Source of the DNA: Rosa chinensis
Taxonomy: Eukaryota > Streptophyta > Magnoliopsida > Rosales > Rosaceae
DNA: 64,000 nt
Reading direction: 5' to 3'
Assembly (NCBI RefSeq): GCF_002994745.2
Contig: NC_037094.1
Coordinates: forward strand, 68,490,819 to 68,554,818
The position numbers and the translations under genes are program-made. This document shows, piece after piece, positions 11,801 to 24,863 of this stretch; positions within the stretch are counted from its first letter, which is position 1; each line of letters opens with the position of its first letter. Below the pieces are notes generated by a model that was given only the letters and a program-made list of their open reading frames with translations, searched no databases and had not been told where the DNA came from.

Positions 11801-13634
11801 CCATTTTGTTAAATCCTATAAGTTCCAAATATAAATAGGATTTGGAAATGTTCGTGGTTGGGCTTTGAGGCGAACATTAATACATAACCTTTCAAATGTA
11901 CAGAGTTTATATATAGAAACTAGATTACTATCCTGACTGATTTAATTTAGAAGTTGTACAGACTGATTAATCCAAAACTGGGCCAGAAACATGATTACTA
12001 TTGTAAACTGATGGTAGTAATTATCTCCTTACTCATATGTATTGTCCTGCGGAATAGGATCCTCTACCTTCCAGTGATCTGATTGTACAGATTTTCTAAA
12101 GCTGGCTACAGAATATGGATTCTTTCCTGACATCATTGAAACTAGAACCGTTGTCATAAGTAGGATTGATCAGAATTTGACCTATAGAGCTTGTGAGGGA
12201 TTCAACATTAGTATTTTGGAACATGTTAATAGGAACCTGCTAATAACGGTGTCTACTATCAAGATAAGATGACCAACCTATTGAGTTGAGAGCCATGTAT
12301 ATCAATATGCACAGTTGTTCAATTTCTTTCAGAAATGTGGAAAATAATATTTCTTGGTTGACACTGGAGCATTGGTTAATTGCCCCGATGGATGAAATAA
12401 CAATATAAGCCACGAGTCATTTATGGGTGTCAAAGTTAGGTTTGAATTTACCTTTCTTTTGGGTGTCAAAATAGAGTTCCTACAGGAGCCACATTCCTGA
12501 AAGAAAGAAACTTTGCTTGTGGTGTTACGTTGTTGCTGAGCTTAAGCAGAAGCTTAAGTGATATGTTGCTTTGTGTTAAGCTAGTCATTCATCTATTACT
12601 ACGAGGCAATTAAGTGAACTTATTGACTGATAGACTCTGTGGTGGGGCTAACAGATGAAAAAAGTGAGTGGTGTCTATTCTCAGCTATAATTTAAGTAGG
12701 AATCACTGTCTATCATTCTAAGTGAGGGAAGGTCAGATGTCGATGTCCTTGCATGATATGTGGAAAAAGTCTACATAAATTCCCATCACTATGTGGAAGA
12801 CTCATTTGTATATTTTCATCTCTATATATCTAATTTGATTTTATGGGGGATCGGGTGGGGATTGCTGAAATCCATCTATGGATTATTCTGTCATGCTGGT
12901 CTTTTATTCTTTCATTTCCTGATCCTTCCTTTCAGGAAACATTGGCATCTGTCGAGGAGCTTGAATCTTTCAGCGATCATGCATCTCAGATGGCTGCACT
13001 TGACTACATTGTTTCAGTTGAAAGTGATGTATTTATTCCTTCATACTCCGGAAACATGGCGAGGGCAGTTGAAGGTCACCGTCGCTTTCTTGGTCACAGG
13101 AAGACAATATCTCCTGACAGGCAAGGAGATTTATTTTCCGAGCAGACTCCAATATAACATTCCTATGGCCATAAAATGATTACTGAATCTGTTTTTATGC
13201 TTCTCTTATTTCATCAGAAAAGCCCTTGTTCGTCTGATTGACAAACTTGAGCAGCGAACCCTGAAAGAAGGAAAAAATTTATCAAATCGAGTTATTGAAT
13301 TGCACAGGAGACGGTATGTAATCTCTCACCAAAACCTCCGAAGTTTGACCAATCACTTTAGATTATGTTTCTCGTTATTGTGTACTTTTAAGGACATTCA
13401 CCAATAAAGACTTCCTGTTCTCAAATCTATTACATGACGGGTGTCCCCACTTTTCAAAAGTTGACTTTGTTGGTGATGTTGGTTATGCACAGGCAGGGCA
13501 ACCCGCGGAAGAGAAAAGGTCCCATTTCAGGAACCAGGGGTACAGAAAGGTTCCGTTCAGAAGAACCCTTCTATGTTAACCCTTTACCGGATTGTTTGTG
13601 TAAGAAGGAATTGCCGATGCAAGCAACTGAGTAG
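8852..13634 (+). CDS. O-fucosyltransferase family protein (plant GT, DUF246-type), 12 exons
   Basis: Predicted 523 aa. Exons that keep frame: 8852-9007, 9512-9589, 9774-9873, 9956-10023, 10624-10712, 10803-10983, 11082-11210, 11317-11450, 11532-11745, 12936-13120, 13218-13313, 13493-13634. Residues about 16-34 form one hydrophobic helix after a basic N-terminus, a type II Golgi anchor. The family signature GGLNQMRAG sits near residue 127, then [10 protein letters not shown]. Further family motifs are [16 protein letters not shown] in the middle, [10 protein letters not shown], and [17 protein letters not shown] near the C-terminus. The length is normal for the plant family, which acts on glycans in the Golgi; the exact acceptor cannot be told. 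Intron 10 uses a GC donor (CAG|GCAAGG). Only its last two exons were copied into the downstream tandem units. TL29 follows on the same strand. Confidence 0.93.
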
Positions 13635-14033
13635 GGGTCTCAGATATTGCAAAGCAGTGCTTTTGAAAAAAGTTCCTGTGCTGCAGGGTGGTGACACATC
13701 ATTCTTTCCAATACATTAATGTAACTCTACAAGCTAGTGTTATGATAGGCATAGGGACGCGGATGTCTATGTATATCCTGAGTTTAGGTATAGCTGGGTT
13801 GGTATATCATGGTGTCGAAGAGGAAAACGCAAGAGTGTCATGTCAGGGATTGAATTGCCAGAGATAGCAAGACAGGGCCTTCCATATATGACCAGGGCAT
13901 CGTTAATGTGCTTTGTGAAGTTGGCCTGTTTTCAAGGATTTGATAAAATGATTCATTGGGGAGTACTGTACTGGGTTTAGGGATGACTCCAAATTTACTT
14001 CGCACTCTTCATGTATTCATAGTCATCTGAATC

Positions 14034-14039
14034 AATAAA
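14034..14039 (+). terminator. Polyadenylation signal AATAAA of the O-fucosyltransferase gene
   Basis: A canonical AATAAA about 400 bp after the stop codon and about 380 bp before the TL29 start. It is the best-placed 3'-end signal between the two genes. Confidence 0.5.
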
Positions 14040-14419
14040 AATGAAAAAGAATTTGATTGCGTATTTCTGTTGCCGTGTACGTTCTTCTCTTTCGGTAGCT
14101 GTTCTTGATGATGTGATTGCAATTAGGATCTTGGGTCATTTTGACTTTGTTTCCCATTACCGATCTACCGTGAACCATTGTATAAGCCCATTATAGGAAG
14201 CCTTTCTTGTTTGTAGCGGGTTTTGTCTACTATCATCCAGATAATAAAAGATAGGATAGCAAATATCATAAACCACATACAAACCATAAATCCACCAGAG
14301 GGCCCCATTCTGATATCCTCTCCATTTTGGCTGTCTCCAGTCTCCACATTTCAAGAACAGTCTTGATTTCGAAGTAGACTGTAGACAGCTTCTCAAATTT
14401 TCTTGAACACAGGAGGACA

Positions 14420-17400
14420 ATGGCGGTGTCTTTCCTTTCAACTGTCCCTAACCTGCTTCCTATTGTCCCCGTCAATGCTTCCATTACCTCTGCCCCAAGA
14501 TATCCTACTCTTGGTGTAAGTTTTCATTACCTATGTTTCTATGTGCCTTTTGAGAAAAGGGTTGATGTTAAATGACAGAAGAGCGTTGGTTTGTCTGGTT
14601 TTTCGTGTGAATCAAATTGTTTGACATTGTTTATATAGATAGTGATTATAGCTTCCTGAATATGGAATTGTAGGCTACAGTTCGTTGCAGTAAAATTGAA
14701 GCTGATGCTGATAATGAGGAAAGGTTTAAGCGGAGGAGCATTCTTACATGCTTTGGTGCCACTGTCGGCTTGGTGAGAGCATATTTTTTCCTCATTATAA
14801 TCTGCGTTGAGTATGATTTCAGTCTTCGCATTATGAACTCAGGAGAAATGTGATTAATTTAAGAGTTAAAAAGAGATAACTTTTAAATTGATGACATAGT
14901 ATATGATGAATTCCATATATTAGAGTGAATTGATGATGAGTTTCTGCAGTTGTGGTATCATCTTAGGAACTAGTAAGAAGTTCAGGAACATTTGTTGAAA
15001 TGGCTGAGGCTGCTGATTTGATACAACGCAGGCAGCGTTCTGAATTTCAATGTAAGTTTTTAGAATGGTTTTATTCTCAATGCTAGAGTGGAATCATCTA
15101 CAATCTCCTGCTGATCCAGATTCATATTCCTTACTAAACAGCAAGTATCAAAGATACCTTATATAAAGCTATAAAGGTAATGGTATTGGTATCCTGTATT
15201 TTTAGATCCCATTCACTATGTAGATGATTCATCATCCGTGTTCTGTATATGGTCTCCTCTATCTTATCTGTCTTCTTTCCATTTCAGGAAAATCCAGATG
15301 TTATCCCTTCCTTACTCACTTTGGCATTGAATGATATTATGACTTATGATAAGGTCAGGCAAAAAACTTTGCCCTGTGATTGCTGTGAACATCATAGTAT
15401 TTCCTTGTCTGGTTATATATAGTGATTACTCTTACACAAATACACAGGGAGGAAAGAAAATACTTACTTTCTCATCGTGTTTTTCAGGCTTCGAAAACTG
15501 GTGGCCCAAATGGATCTATCCGATTAAGGTAACTGTTATATATAAGATATTGTGTAATATAAGTTTGGCATTAAATTGTAAGATGAGTAATCTTTTATCC
15601 AAACCGGCCTCTGGACTACATTTCCACTTTTTTTTTTTGGATTAATATTTCGTTTAAGAAAATTAAAAGTGAAGAGAACTCTGATACATGAACATGAAAG
15701 AAGAATCCAAACATTTGCTCTTTCGAAAGAACCTAATGACCTCTTCGTATGTTTGTAAAATGATTTGCTTAGAGAAAGTGCCATTTACTAGTTTCTCCAT
15801 CTACCTGGTACAAGAGTCTGTCATTCATGTTGTGTAGCTCATCCTCTCCCAGTCTCCCTTATCTGTCCATTGTTCCTTTAGTTCGTCGTCTGGATGTCTA
15901 TTTGTGTTTAGAGCTTGTTAGGGGTGCCAACTGAAACGAAAAGGGTTGAAAATGCAAACCTGCACTAAATCATTGCGTATTAGTTTCAGTTTCTGGCTGT
16001 TTTATTTCTTTCTGTTCAATTTGGTTTTAAATCCTTGTACAAAAGCTACCCTCAATTTCTTGTCCATGTTTTCTTGCATGAAGCTCAGAGATCAGCAGAC
16101 CTGAAAACAAGGGACTTGTTGGTGCTTTGAATTTAGTAGAGGAAGCAAAGAAGGAAATTGATTCGAATTCCAAAGGGGGGCCCATTTCCTATTCTGATCT
16201 GATCCAATATGCAGGTTTACATTTTAAATATCACCAACTTTGAGGCATGCATCATTAACATTAACATGACACTGACATAGCTGGGACTGTTTGTTTGTTA
16301 AATTGGTATCAAGGTAGATATAGGTTGTTAAATCACCTATCTAGCATAGGTTTATGCATGAAAGATGAACAGATTGTGGGCTTGTGCATGTGGTTGGATG
16401 GGTGGAGGTAAGGAGGCTGGTACCCTTATTTTAGTTTCCTTCATTCTATGCAGCACAAAGTGCCATTAAGCAAACCTTTCTAGCTTCTGCAATTCGCAAA
16501 TGTGGAGGAAACGTTGAGAAGGGCAATTTGTTATACACTGCATATGGTTCAAATGGTCAGGTTTGTTCTCAAAATTTGTTGTTCCATACTGATATTACAA
16601 GTATCATTAGATTGTTACCATTTATTATAATTATACTCGGTGCTTCACATGGCGGAAATAAATTGCGGAAGTAAATTTTGGTTGTTATATCTGCTTAATT
16701 CTTAAAGTAAACTCTTGGTGTTTGTTGAAATTGTGTTGAGAATGATTCTTACATGTCTAAGTTTTGTTGAGAGATAACTCTCAGATTTACATTCTAATGC
16801 TCTATATATAACTCGTCAAGTGGATGTTTATGCAACGTGTTTTGTGCTGTGTGAACCCAAAAATTGGCATTTTCTACCCCTGGAAATGGTTTCCCTTTCA
16901 CTCTATAACCATGCTCTTGGTGGAGTATATTTAACCTAGGTCTTTTCATTCCCTAATTGATCTAAAAGCATTTATCACTAATGATAGCTTTGGTTTATTA
17001 GTGAAAGTTTACGTAACCATTTTAACTGCTTAACATGTCTTGTTTTGACAAATCCGTGTATATGAGTCCAAGATAGTGAAGCTCTGCTCTTTGGTCTCTC
17101 ATCTTGGCACTTGAATATCTTTTAAGTAATTTATTTGTGATGACGTATGTTTCTGTAAGTAGATAATCTCATAGGCATAGGATGTCTATTATTTTATTTT
17201 TCCAGAATCAAATTCTAACATGGAACATTGTCATGCTTTATTTATCAGTAAGCTCAAACGCAAAATGTTGATTTATTTGTCTCTCCAACCTTTTGAGGGG
17301 CAAGTTTGTTGTCTTCCCCTTGCACCGTCTTGATGTACTAGTTTTTCTTTTTCTTATAATATTTTTACCTCGCTTTGTCGAGGTTTGCTAAAAAAAAAAA

Positions 17401-18868
17401 AAAAATTTATCAGTAAGCCACGTTCTCGTTTTCAGTTACTGATTTGGTCGATGGAACTAGCCAATCATGGATAAGACAATTATTCTCATAGGATTGATTT
17501 TGTACTCTCAAGTCTTATAGGGTTGATTTCACAACTGTTTATGAATATTGATTCGTAATGCATTAATATGTACAACAGAACTGGTAATGATATTGAAAAG
17601 TGTGTGGTTGTACGCTTGTATCAAATTTGCAACTGTTGAAATGATTAGTTTCACTGCCTTACCACATGGCACGGTGAAGTTGCTTGATGCAGGCATATTT
17701 GTTTCCTAAGCTCACAGATGCTTCTGCATATAAGTAGCTATTCTTTTTCTTATTATCTAAATTATGGGTTAAGGCATATAATTACAACCATTGTTGTGCC
17801 AACAGTGGGGCTTATTTGAGAGGAATTTTGGAAGGGCAGATACCCAAGAGCCAGATCCAGAGGGAAGGGTTCCCCAGTGGGACAAAGCAAGTGTTCAAGA
17901 AATGAAAGACAAGTTTTCTGCCGTTGGCTTTGGCCCTCGCCAGGTTCTTTGTTAATTATTTAGCTGCATATGCATTTTAGTTCTTCAGCACGTTCAACCA
18001 TGAATAGCAAAAAGAAACAGATATTCAGTCCAAAGAAACCTGTCCATTGTGAATTTTGTGGAATTTTAGATGAAGAAAAAAAGTTAGTTATGTACGAAAT
18101 GATATAATGGTGCCAAGGAGCTATGCTTAACCTAACATCTTTATTTCTGACTGCTCCATAGATCAATGCCATGATTATTCTAATTGTTAGTTGGAAAGTT
18201 CCCCATTACTGATACGGACATTATTGTTATCCCAGCTAGCTGTTATGTCTGCATTCTTGGGTCCTGATCAGACAGCGACAGAAACTTTATTAGCCACTGA
18301 TCCAGAAGTTCTGCCATGGGTTCAGAAGTATCAGCGCAGCCGAGAAACAGTGTCAGAAACAGATTATGAGGTCAGTGCCTCAGTAATTTTCTCTCCCACA
18401 GCTAAGTGAAGTGAAGTGACACAGTATTGTTGTAAAATCAACATGCTGATTGATAAGAGGAATGTCCTCTTACTAGATATATGATATTTTATATTGCCAG
18501 CCTACCATACATAACACATTCAAACAAAATACTTGGCTAATCAATGATAACCCAGTCTGCAAGCTTTCATGCATGTTAGACTAAATCGATTGTATATGTA
18601 TTGCTCCATATCAATTGACAGCATTTCTAAATAGATTTCTCTTTTTCCAAATCTGAAGATTCTTGTAACCTCTGAACATGTACTAGGAATTAGGACTATC
18701 TGCATTCTCTTGTCAACATCTCAGTTCTCATTGCTGGGTGGAAATTGATTCTTTCAGGTTGATTTGATAACTACGCTCACAAAGTTGAGTGGTTTGGGCC
18801 AACAAATCAATTATGAGGCATATACCTATCCAGTCAAAAAAGTTGATTTTAGCAAACTCAAATTGTGA
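14420..18868 (+). CDS. TL29: Thylakoid lumen TL29 / ascorbate-peroxidase-like APX4, 11 exons
   Basis: Predicted 347 aa, the usual TL29 length. Exons: 14420-14515, 14674-14772, 14967-15051, 15142-15176, 15288-15353, 15488-15528, 16084-16214, 16454-16560, 17806-17943, 18236-18370, 18758-18868. The first ~85 residues look like a bipartite transit peptide: a Ser/Pro-rich plastid part, then KRRSIL and a hydrophobic stretch ending in an AEA-type cleavage site, which suggests twin-arginine (Tat) import into the lumen. The body has the class I peroxidase fold (TYDKASKTGGPNGSIR matches the region after the distal His). The distal Arg-Trp-His of active enzymes is replaced (LTLALND), and the proximal-His segment reads VMSAFLGPD. 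It is therefore very unlikely to bind haem or act as a peroxidase, in line with known TL29. It is associated with photosystem II membranes in other plants. This is the only intact copy of three in the window. Confidence 0.95.
17254..17405 (+). mobile_element. 5'-truncated LINE tail in TL29 intron 8
   Basis: A 152-bp insert ends in a run of about 16 A and is flanked by a perfect 13-bp duplication TTTATCAGTAAGC (17241-17253 and 17406-17418). The same place in the unit 2 relic (near 40893) has a single uninterrupted TTTATCAGTAAGC, so the insertion is specific to unit 1. Confidence 0.9.
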
Positions 18869-19468
18869 AGAGAGCACCCGATGCTTATCAGAGAAGTACC
18901 ATCTCCTTGATTCTTCAACAATTTTACAGGAGATTTTTGTTTGGCCTACACTTACAGCTAGATGAAAGGTTATGAAAACTCACTATGGGTACTTTTTCTG
19001 GATTGACCTGAAGAAATTGTCAATGTGTTGTATTGGGTGACATGAAGTCCATGTAGCTGCAAAGCATACAGACATGGGATAACCCGCTTTGATATGGATG
19101 AAGTTGACCAAATTCTTTATAAACTCATAGACAATGTCCATTTTTTCCATGTGGAATTCATATTCTCAACAATATGCATGACGTTTTAATCGAACAAAAT
19201 TTGACAGTAGTTTCGTTTAGGATCATAAAGATAAAGGATCCATTAGTCCTAAGATATACCATAGAAGTCCTAAACAAAATCCAAATTCCATTAAAATACA
19301 ATTGAAATTGAAATTGATAAAAATCCAAATTCTATTAAAACACAATTGAAATTAAAATTGATATAGGATCCATAAGATGTTCTCGTCAGATCTACTACCA
19401 TCTTACACTGACTAGCTAGTAAAACAGTAAAACCAAAGATGAACATCAAGCCTTGCATCAAAATTTAT
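18869..19468. other. Convergent 3' region between TL29 and ankyrin-PGG copy 1
   Basis: Both genes end here, facing each other. A short tandem duplication (about 19277-19316 and 19318-19358, core CAATTGAAATT) is present in unit 1 and only once in unit 2 (near 42717-42750). On the minus strand AATAAA directly overlaps the ankyrin-PGG stop codon, but the true poly-A site is unknown. Confidence 0.5.
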
Positions 19469-22400
19469 TTAATACCAAGGTTTGGTTTTCTTGTCAAATA
19501 TTCCTGGCCCATAAGTAGAAATGAAAGTCCTTAGAAGGAGGGGAAACTGCACCCACACAAATGAGGCAATTGGAACACATACAAGAAAAATGCTCGGAGC
19601 AACTATCCAACAGTATCTTCCATGAAGCATAATGATAAGGGCAGAAGAAAATGCGATCATCATGGTAGCAATAGAGATGAAAAGTGTAAGAAGGCCAATC
19701 ATCAACTTTCTAGGCAACGATTTGAGAAAATCGTCTTCTGCATAACGCGATGTAAGGAGTCCCAAAAATATAATCACTGAAGTTGTTGAAGACACAAGTG
19801 ATAGAGTATCTGAAACTATAAAAATTAGAAATAGTTTTTCTTGTATGAACATGGGGATGCCTGTATTATCATTGTTTCCACCAGGAACTGTGAATGCTGC
19901 GGCAAAGATCATGGTAGCAATGAGAGAACCTACAACTGTACAAGAACTTGCCGTTTGTTTCACTGATTTTTCTGCCTCTTCCATTATTTTCTCGTGACTC
20001 TTGGTAAATAGTTGACGAGCTGTCAAGTTATCTACATGTTCCCTGTAGTTGTGTAGGTCAGGAGGAACAATACTCTCAACTTCCTGCATTTCATTAAACG
20101 GAGATAAAAAAATGACCACAAAAATCTTCCTACATTTTACTGAATAGACTGAATTATAAAATATGAGATAATTATGTTTCATTTACTACAGATTTTCAGC
20201 GTATGAACCAAAATCAAAACAGGAAAAAAAAAAAAAAAAGTTAACCCCAACAGAAGATAAAAAGTTACCATTTAGGCATTTACCAACTACTATATTATAC
20301 GAATGTCAACCCCAAAATTATTGACATGGATGCTGATGCCCGTGATAGTATACACTCGTAAAGCAAACCTCACATCTCAATGCAAACAAAATGAAACATA
20401 TCATTCGCCAAGGTGATAGTCAGTCGCACAATCCAATTAACCTTTTTTATATTTATCATCAAATATCGTTTAGGCCTCTGTTAAAAGATCATCTTCATTG
20501 ATAGAAAAAAAGAAAAAAATCATCTTCAAATTTGAAATATGTGAACTCTTTTGAGCAAACCACCTCATCCATCCCCATTCAATCTCTTAGCCATTTTTTT
20601 CTTTAACGGTAAACGATACACTAGAGAACCTATAACTGTACAAAAGAAAGAAAATACATTAACAAACCCCTCATGGGGGAGCAGAGAATGCATCAGACAG
20701 TTCAGACTGCATAATATGTAGAAGGGGAGGTGGATTCTGAATCCAGTTCAGAATTTGCAGCATTAGTCATTTGACCAATACCAAATCCAGCAAAAGATGA
20801 TCATTAGTACTTTCTCATTCAAGTTTTGTCCGACAAATTGTAATTTTTTTACACAATTTACTGACCAAGAGGTAATCAGTTTGGTTGCTCTTCAAAGAGG
20901 TGATTATTAATTTAGTGAAATTACTCTTAACAAGTCTATGCTATGAAGTCAATCTACACGATAAAGTTATGAGAAATTCTTACGTAGGGCAAACGTACCA
21001 CGTGTTTGGTAGGGCTGACCAATCAGTGCACATGCAGATAGGTGTTTTGAGCATTTACTTTAATTTTGAAAAGGATTGATTTCATTAGTAATCAAACCAT
21101 GAAAACAGGTCAGAGTCTAACATAACTTACATAAGAAATCCCGGGACAAACCGGATATCCTATCTAAGCCACCACTAAACTCATTAAAGTCTAAGGGGAC
21201 GCTCGCTGAATAGCAAGCCTAATCTATGCAAGAATAACCTCGCTCCCTAAGGAAAAAATATTCATCTATTTTAATCTGCCAATCACGCAATTGTGGTACA
21301 AATATCAACTAGAAACATTTTAGAAAAGCTTATAGAAATTACCCATACTTCAAAAGGCTTGAATCCAGAATATCTAAAAGCTTGGAGGACTTAGGAGAGC
21401 GCAAGTCCCTTCCCCGTAGGGTTGGAACCAGCACCTTCTGCTGCCTCCTCAGTAGCCAACAACCCAGGCATCAGGTTGCTCCTCGGGCTATTCTTGAGAG
21501 TCTGCAGCATATAGCCCCCACTTTCAGATTTGAGCCCAATCATTGCCTTCGGCCCAGGTCTTGCCCTAGGCCCAGTCTTCTGCCCAAAGACTAGCCCGGT
21601 CAAATCAGTCGGAACTTCTTGTCCACAGCCTTTCACTGCACTGACCTCCAGGGGCGGATCCAGTATGTAAGTGGGGCGGGCTAAAGCCCGTCGCAAGATT
21701 TTGGGCAAAAAAAAAAAACTAGATGTATATATATATATTTTTTAGTTGGGTATTGTCTATAACTCCAGCCCAAGCCCGTTCACTCTACTAGTCGACTAAC
21801 TCGACTTCGATTCTTCGAGACTTTGTTTAATTAATTGGGGCAATGATTCAATGTAAGATTTTGTTTAATTAATTGAATCAATCCAATTTGGGGCAATTTA
21901 TAGGGTTTAAGGATTGATGTGAAATTCATGTTCCTAGGTTGTATTCAGGTGAAGATTTCATGGGTTGAACTCATTGAAGAATGAAGATTTCATGGATTGA
22001 ACTCATCTTCGTCTCATCGTCTGGAATTCTGAAAATCTGGTATGCAAATCTGCAATTTAACATTTTATTGTTTAATTGTTATGGACTGTGGGTTAAATGT
22101 GATGTGGGTAAGTGGGTTTGAATGTTTGATTAATTGATTAAGTGGGTTTGAATGTTTGATTAATTGATTAAGTGGATGATCTGACTGGAGATTAAGTGGA
22201 TGATCGGACTGGAGATAATGTGTTGATGAAGTGGGTTTGAATGTTTGATTAAGTTGATTAATTGATTAACTGTCAAGCGGTTTCATGGAAGATGAGTTTC
22301 TTGGTGATTGTATGGTCATTCATATTGAGAAGGAATATGCTGAATCTATTGACAATGAATCAGTGATCAAAGAGTTTGAAGCTTGTGGAACTCGTAGAGT

Positions 22401-22579
22401 TAGATTTAGTTAGTTTAGGTTCTTGTATTGCATTGCACGTTTATTTTGTTATTGATTTTGTTTTTTAGTTTTGTAAAGATATGCATTTGAGGGGTAAAGC
22501 TCACTACGTCCCCCCTTGACTAGGTGTATATTTTTCTTAAATTAATAAAATTCTCTCGCACCGTCGAGATTCTCTATAA

Positions 22580-22610
<31 letters not shown>

Positions 22611-24821
22611 TTGTTGAAGAAATCCCAGCCTGTCCAAATTTTCAATCCTGGATCCGCCCCTGCTGACCTCTAACATCCCACCCGGCCCAGGCACCGGCAG
22701 CGCTTGAGAGACTCGCCTCGGTCCACCTATTGCCACCACAAAGCATGGCACACTTGCATCCCGGTAGCCTGAGAGGAGGACGTCCCAGCCTGACACAACT
22801 AAAGACATCGAGCAACGCTGCCACCGCCCAGACATCTGCAGGCGTCAACACAATCGTCTCCACTCCAATCAGATCCTCAAAGTCGCGGTCACAACCTCAC
22901 CCTCAGTTGAGAATCTCTTCAACCGGAGCCCTCGAAATCCTTGATCGAGACCCCAGCGTCGCTACAGGAGAAACCATGATCTCTCCAAGTTCGCGCCGCC
23001 GTTGCCTCGCCATTGCCCGGTCTGGAGAGCACGAGCCTCCCCGTCGCTATCACGAAACCTAGGTTTCGCCTTCCTGGGTCGCTCCGCAAGTTTCGGAGTC
23101 CCTCTCATTCTATCCCCCATATGCTATCCACGATTTTGACTCCAAGGCATTTTGAGCATTTACCACTACTAGAAAAAGAGGCCATCACACACGGATTTTG
23201 TTCACACAAAGATTCACACGGAGAGAAAATCGTGTGAATAACTGTGTACTCACACACTTATCTGTGTCAAAACATTTGAAATAGACTATTTCATATCTTA
23301 CTGAGGGTAAAAATGTAATATATTAATTTTTTTTTCTCCGATATTTCACACAAATATCCGTGTGAATGTGTTTGATTAGACTTAAGAGAGCAGAGATTCC
23401 TGTCATTGTGTCAGAATAGTTGCATTAATATCTACATTTAAAGACAGATTTCCGTGTGAGTGTATTAAAATATAAAAATAACTTCAATGTTCACACACAG
23501 AAATCCATGTGAATCATACTTCAAAATAAAACAAAAGGCAAATTAATTACACAATTTATGAATGTTTATTTATATCTGACACACTATTTATTGCAGGCTT
23601 CATGTGTTCATGTTTCACACAAAAATCCGTGTGAAACTGTGAATCCTTATCAATAACTTTCCCAAAATTCCCATTTATCTTCATTAATTCAAGTTAGACT
23701 TTAGACGCGTTCTCATTTATCCTCACCAAAAACCCAAGACCACATTCACCATGATTTCTCTCTCTAAACCCTCCCAATGGCCCTCAAACACCCAATCCCT
23801 CACCCTCCTCCGACTCTTCGATCTGCTCCACCTATACCCTAACTAAATCCCCACCCGACCCGCAAACCCCTAGACCCAGGCAGCTGCTTCGGGTTCGGAG
23901 CCCGGAAAAGCCCAAGGACATGATCTGCAGAATAATGGCCAATCTGGGATGGACGACCTCCAGATTTCCAGATCAGCATCTCATCAACTCCAAATTTCCA
24001 GCAAAAACTCAAGGTACTCATGAAGTGAAAACTTTTCAATTGATTATGAGTCTCCCATTTTCCGGAACTTCCAAATGTTTTGGTTAATTTGATTTTCAGA
24101 TTCAACTGATTTCAATTTGTATTACTTGCATGGATCTTAGATCTGCAGGTAAGGGCATCTGTGTGGATGTTGAACACATCAATTTTCATTGATCTTAAGT
24201 GGATCTCTGGAAGTCTTTGTTTTCTATCTTATTCTCTAATATCCCTTATGGGCAAACGAAGAAATAGTCTTTTTTGGGAGATTGAGAGATTTGGGTTATC
24301 ACTTCGGCTCTGGTCAGGAATGTCAAATTCCCTTTGCATCTGGTACGTGTTTCTCTCTGAATTGGTTGATTGGGTTTTGGGTGGTGTTGATTTGTTTGAC
24401 TTCTGTTGAAGATATTATTTTTGGGTTGTGGTTGAGTTTTGTGGTCTTAGATCTACAAGTAAATAAATGCCTCTTTGTGGCTGTTGAACACGTTCTTGGA
24501 TCGATTTGCTAATTTTACTAGGATTGTCTTGCAGAAATTCATTGGATGCAAACAAAGACTCAATCTCTACATAACACAGGTTGGATCTCAAGATTATTCC
24601 TTCAAGATATGGAGAATGACCATGAAGAACAACCTTTCAAGTTCTGCAGAATCACCATGAAGAACAAAGGGGCCGTGACCACTTACCTAATTTTAGCTTC
24701 AAAATTGCCCACTTACTCCATTAAGAGTTTTTTAACCTCATTTATCCAATTTAGTGTTAAATGACAATTTCAACCTTCAACTAAGTAAAAAATCTCTCCT
24801 CTATCTCTCTCTGCAGCTGCA

Positions 24822-24863
<42 letters not shown>

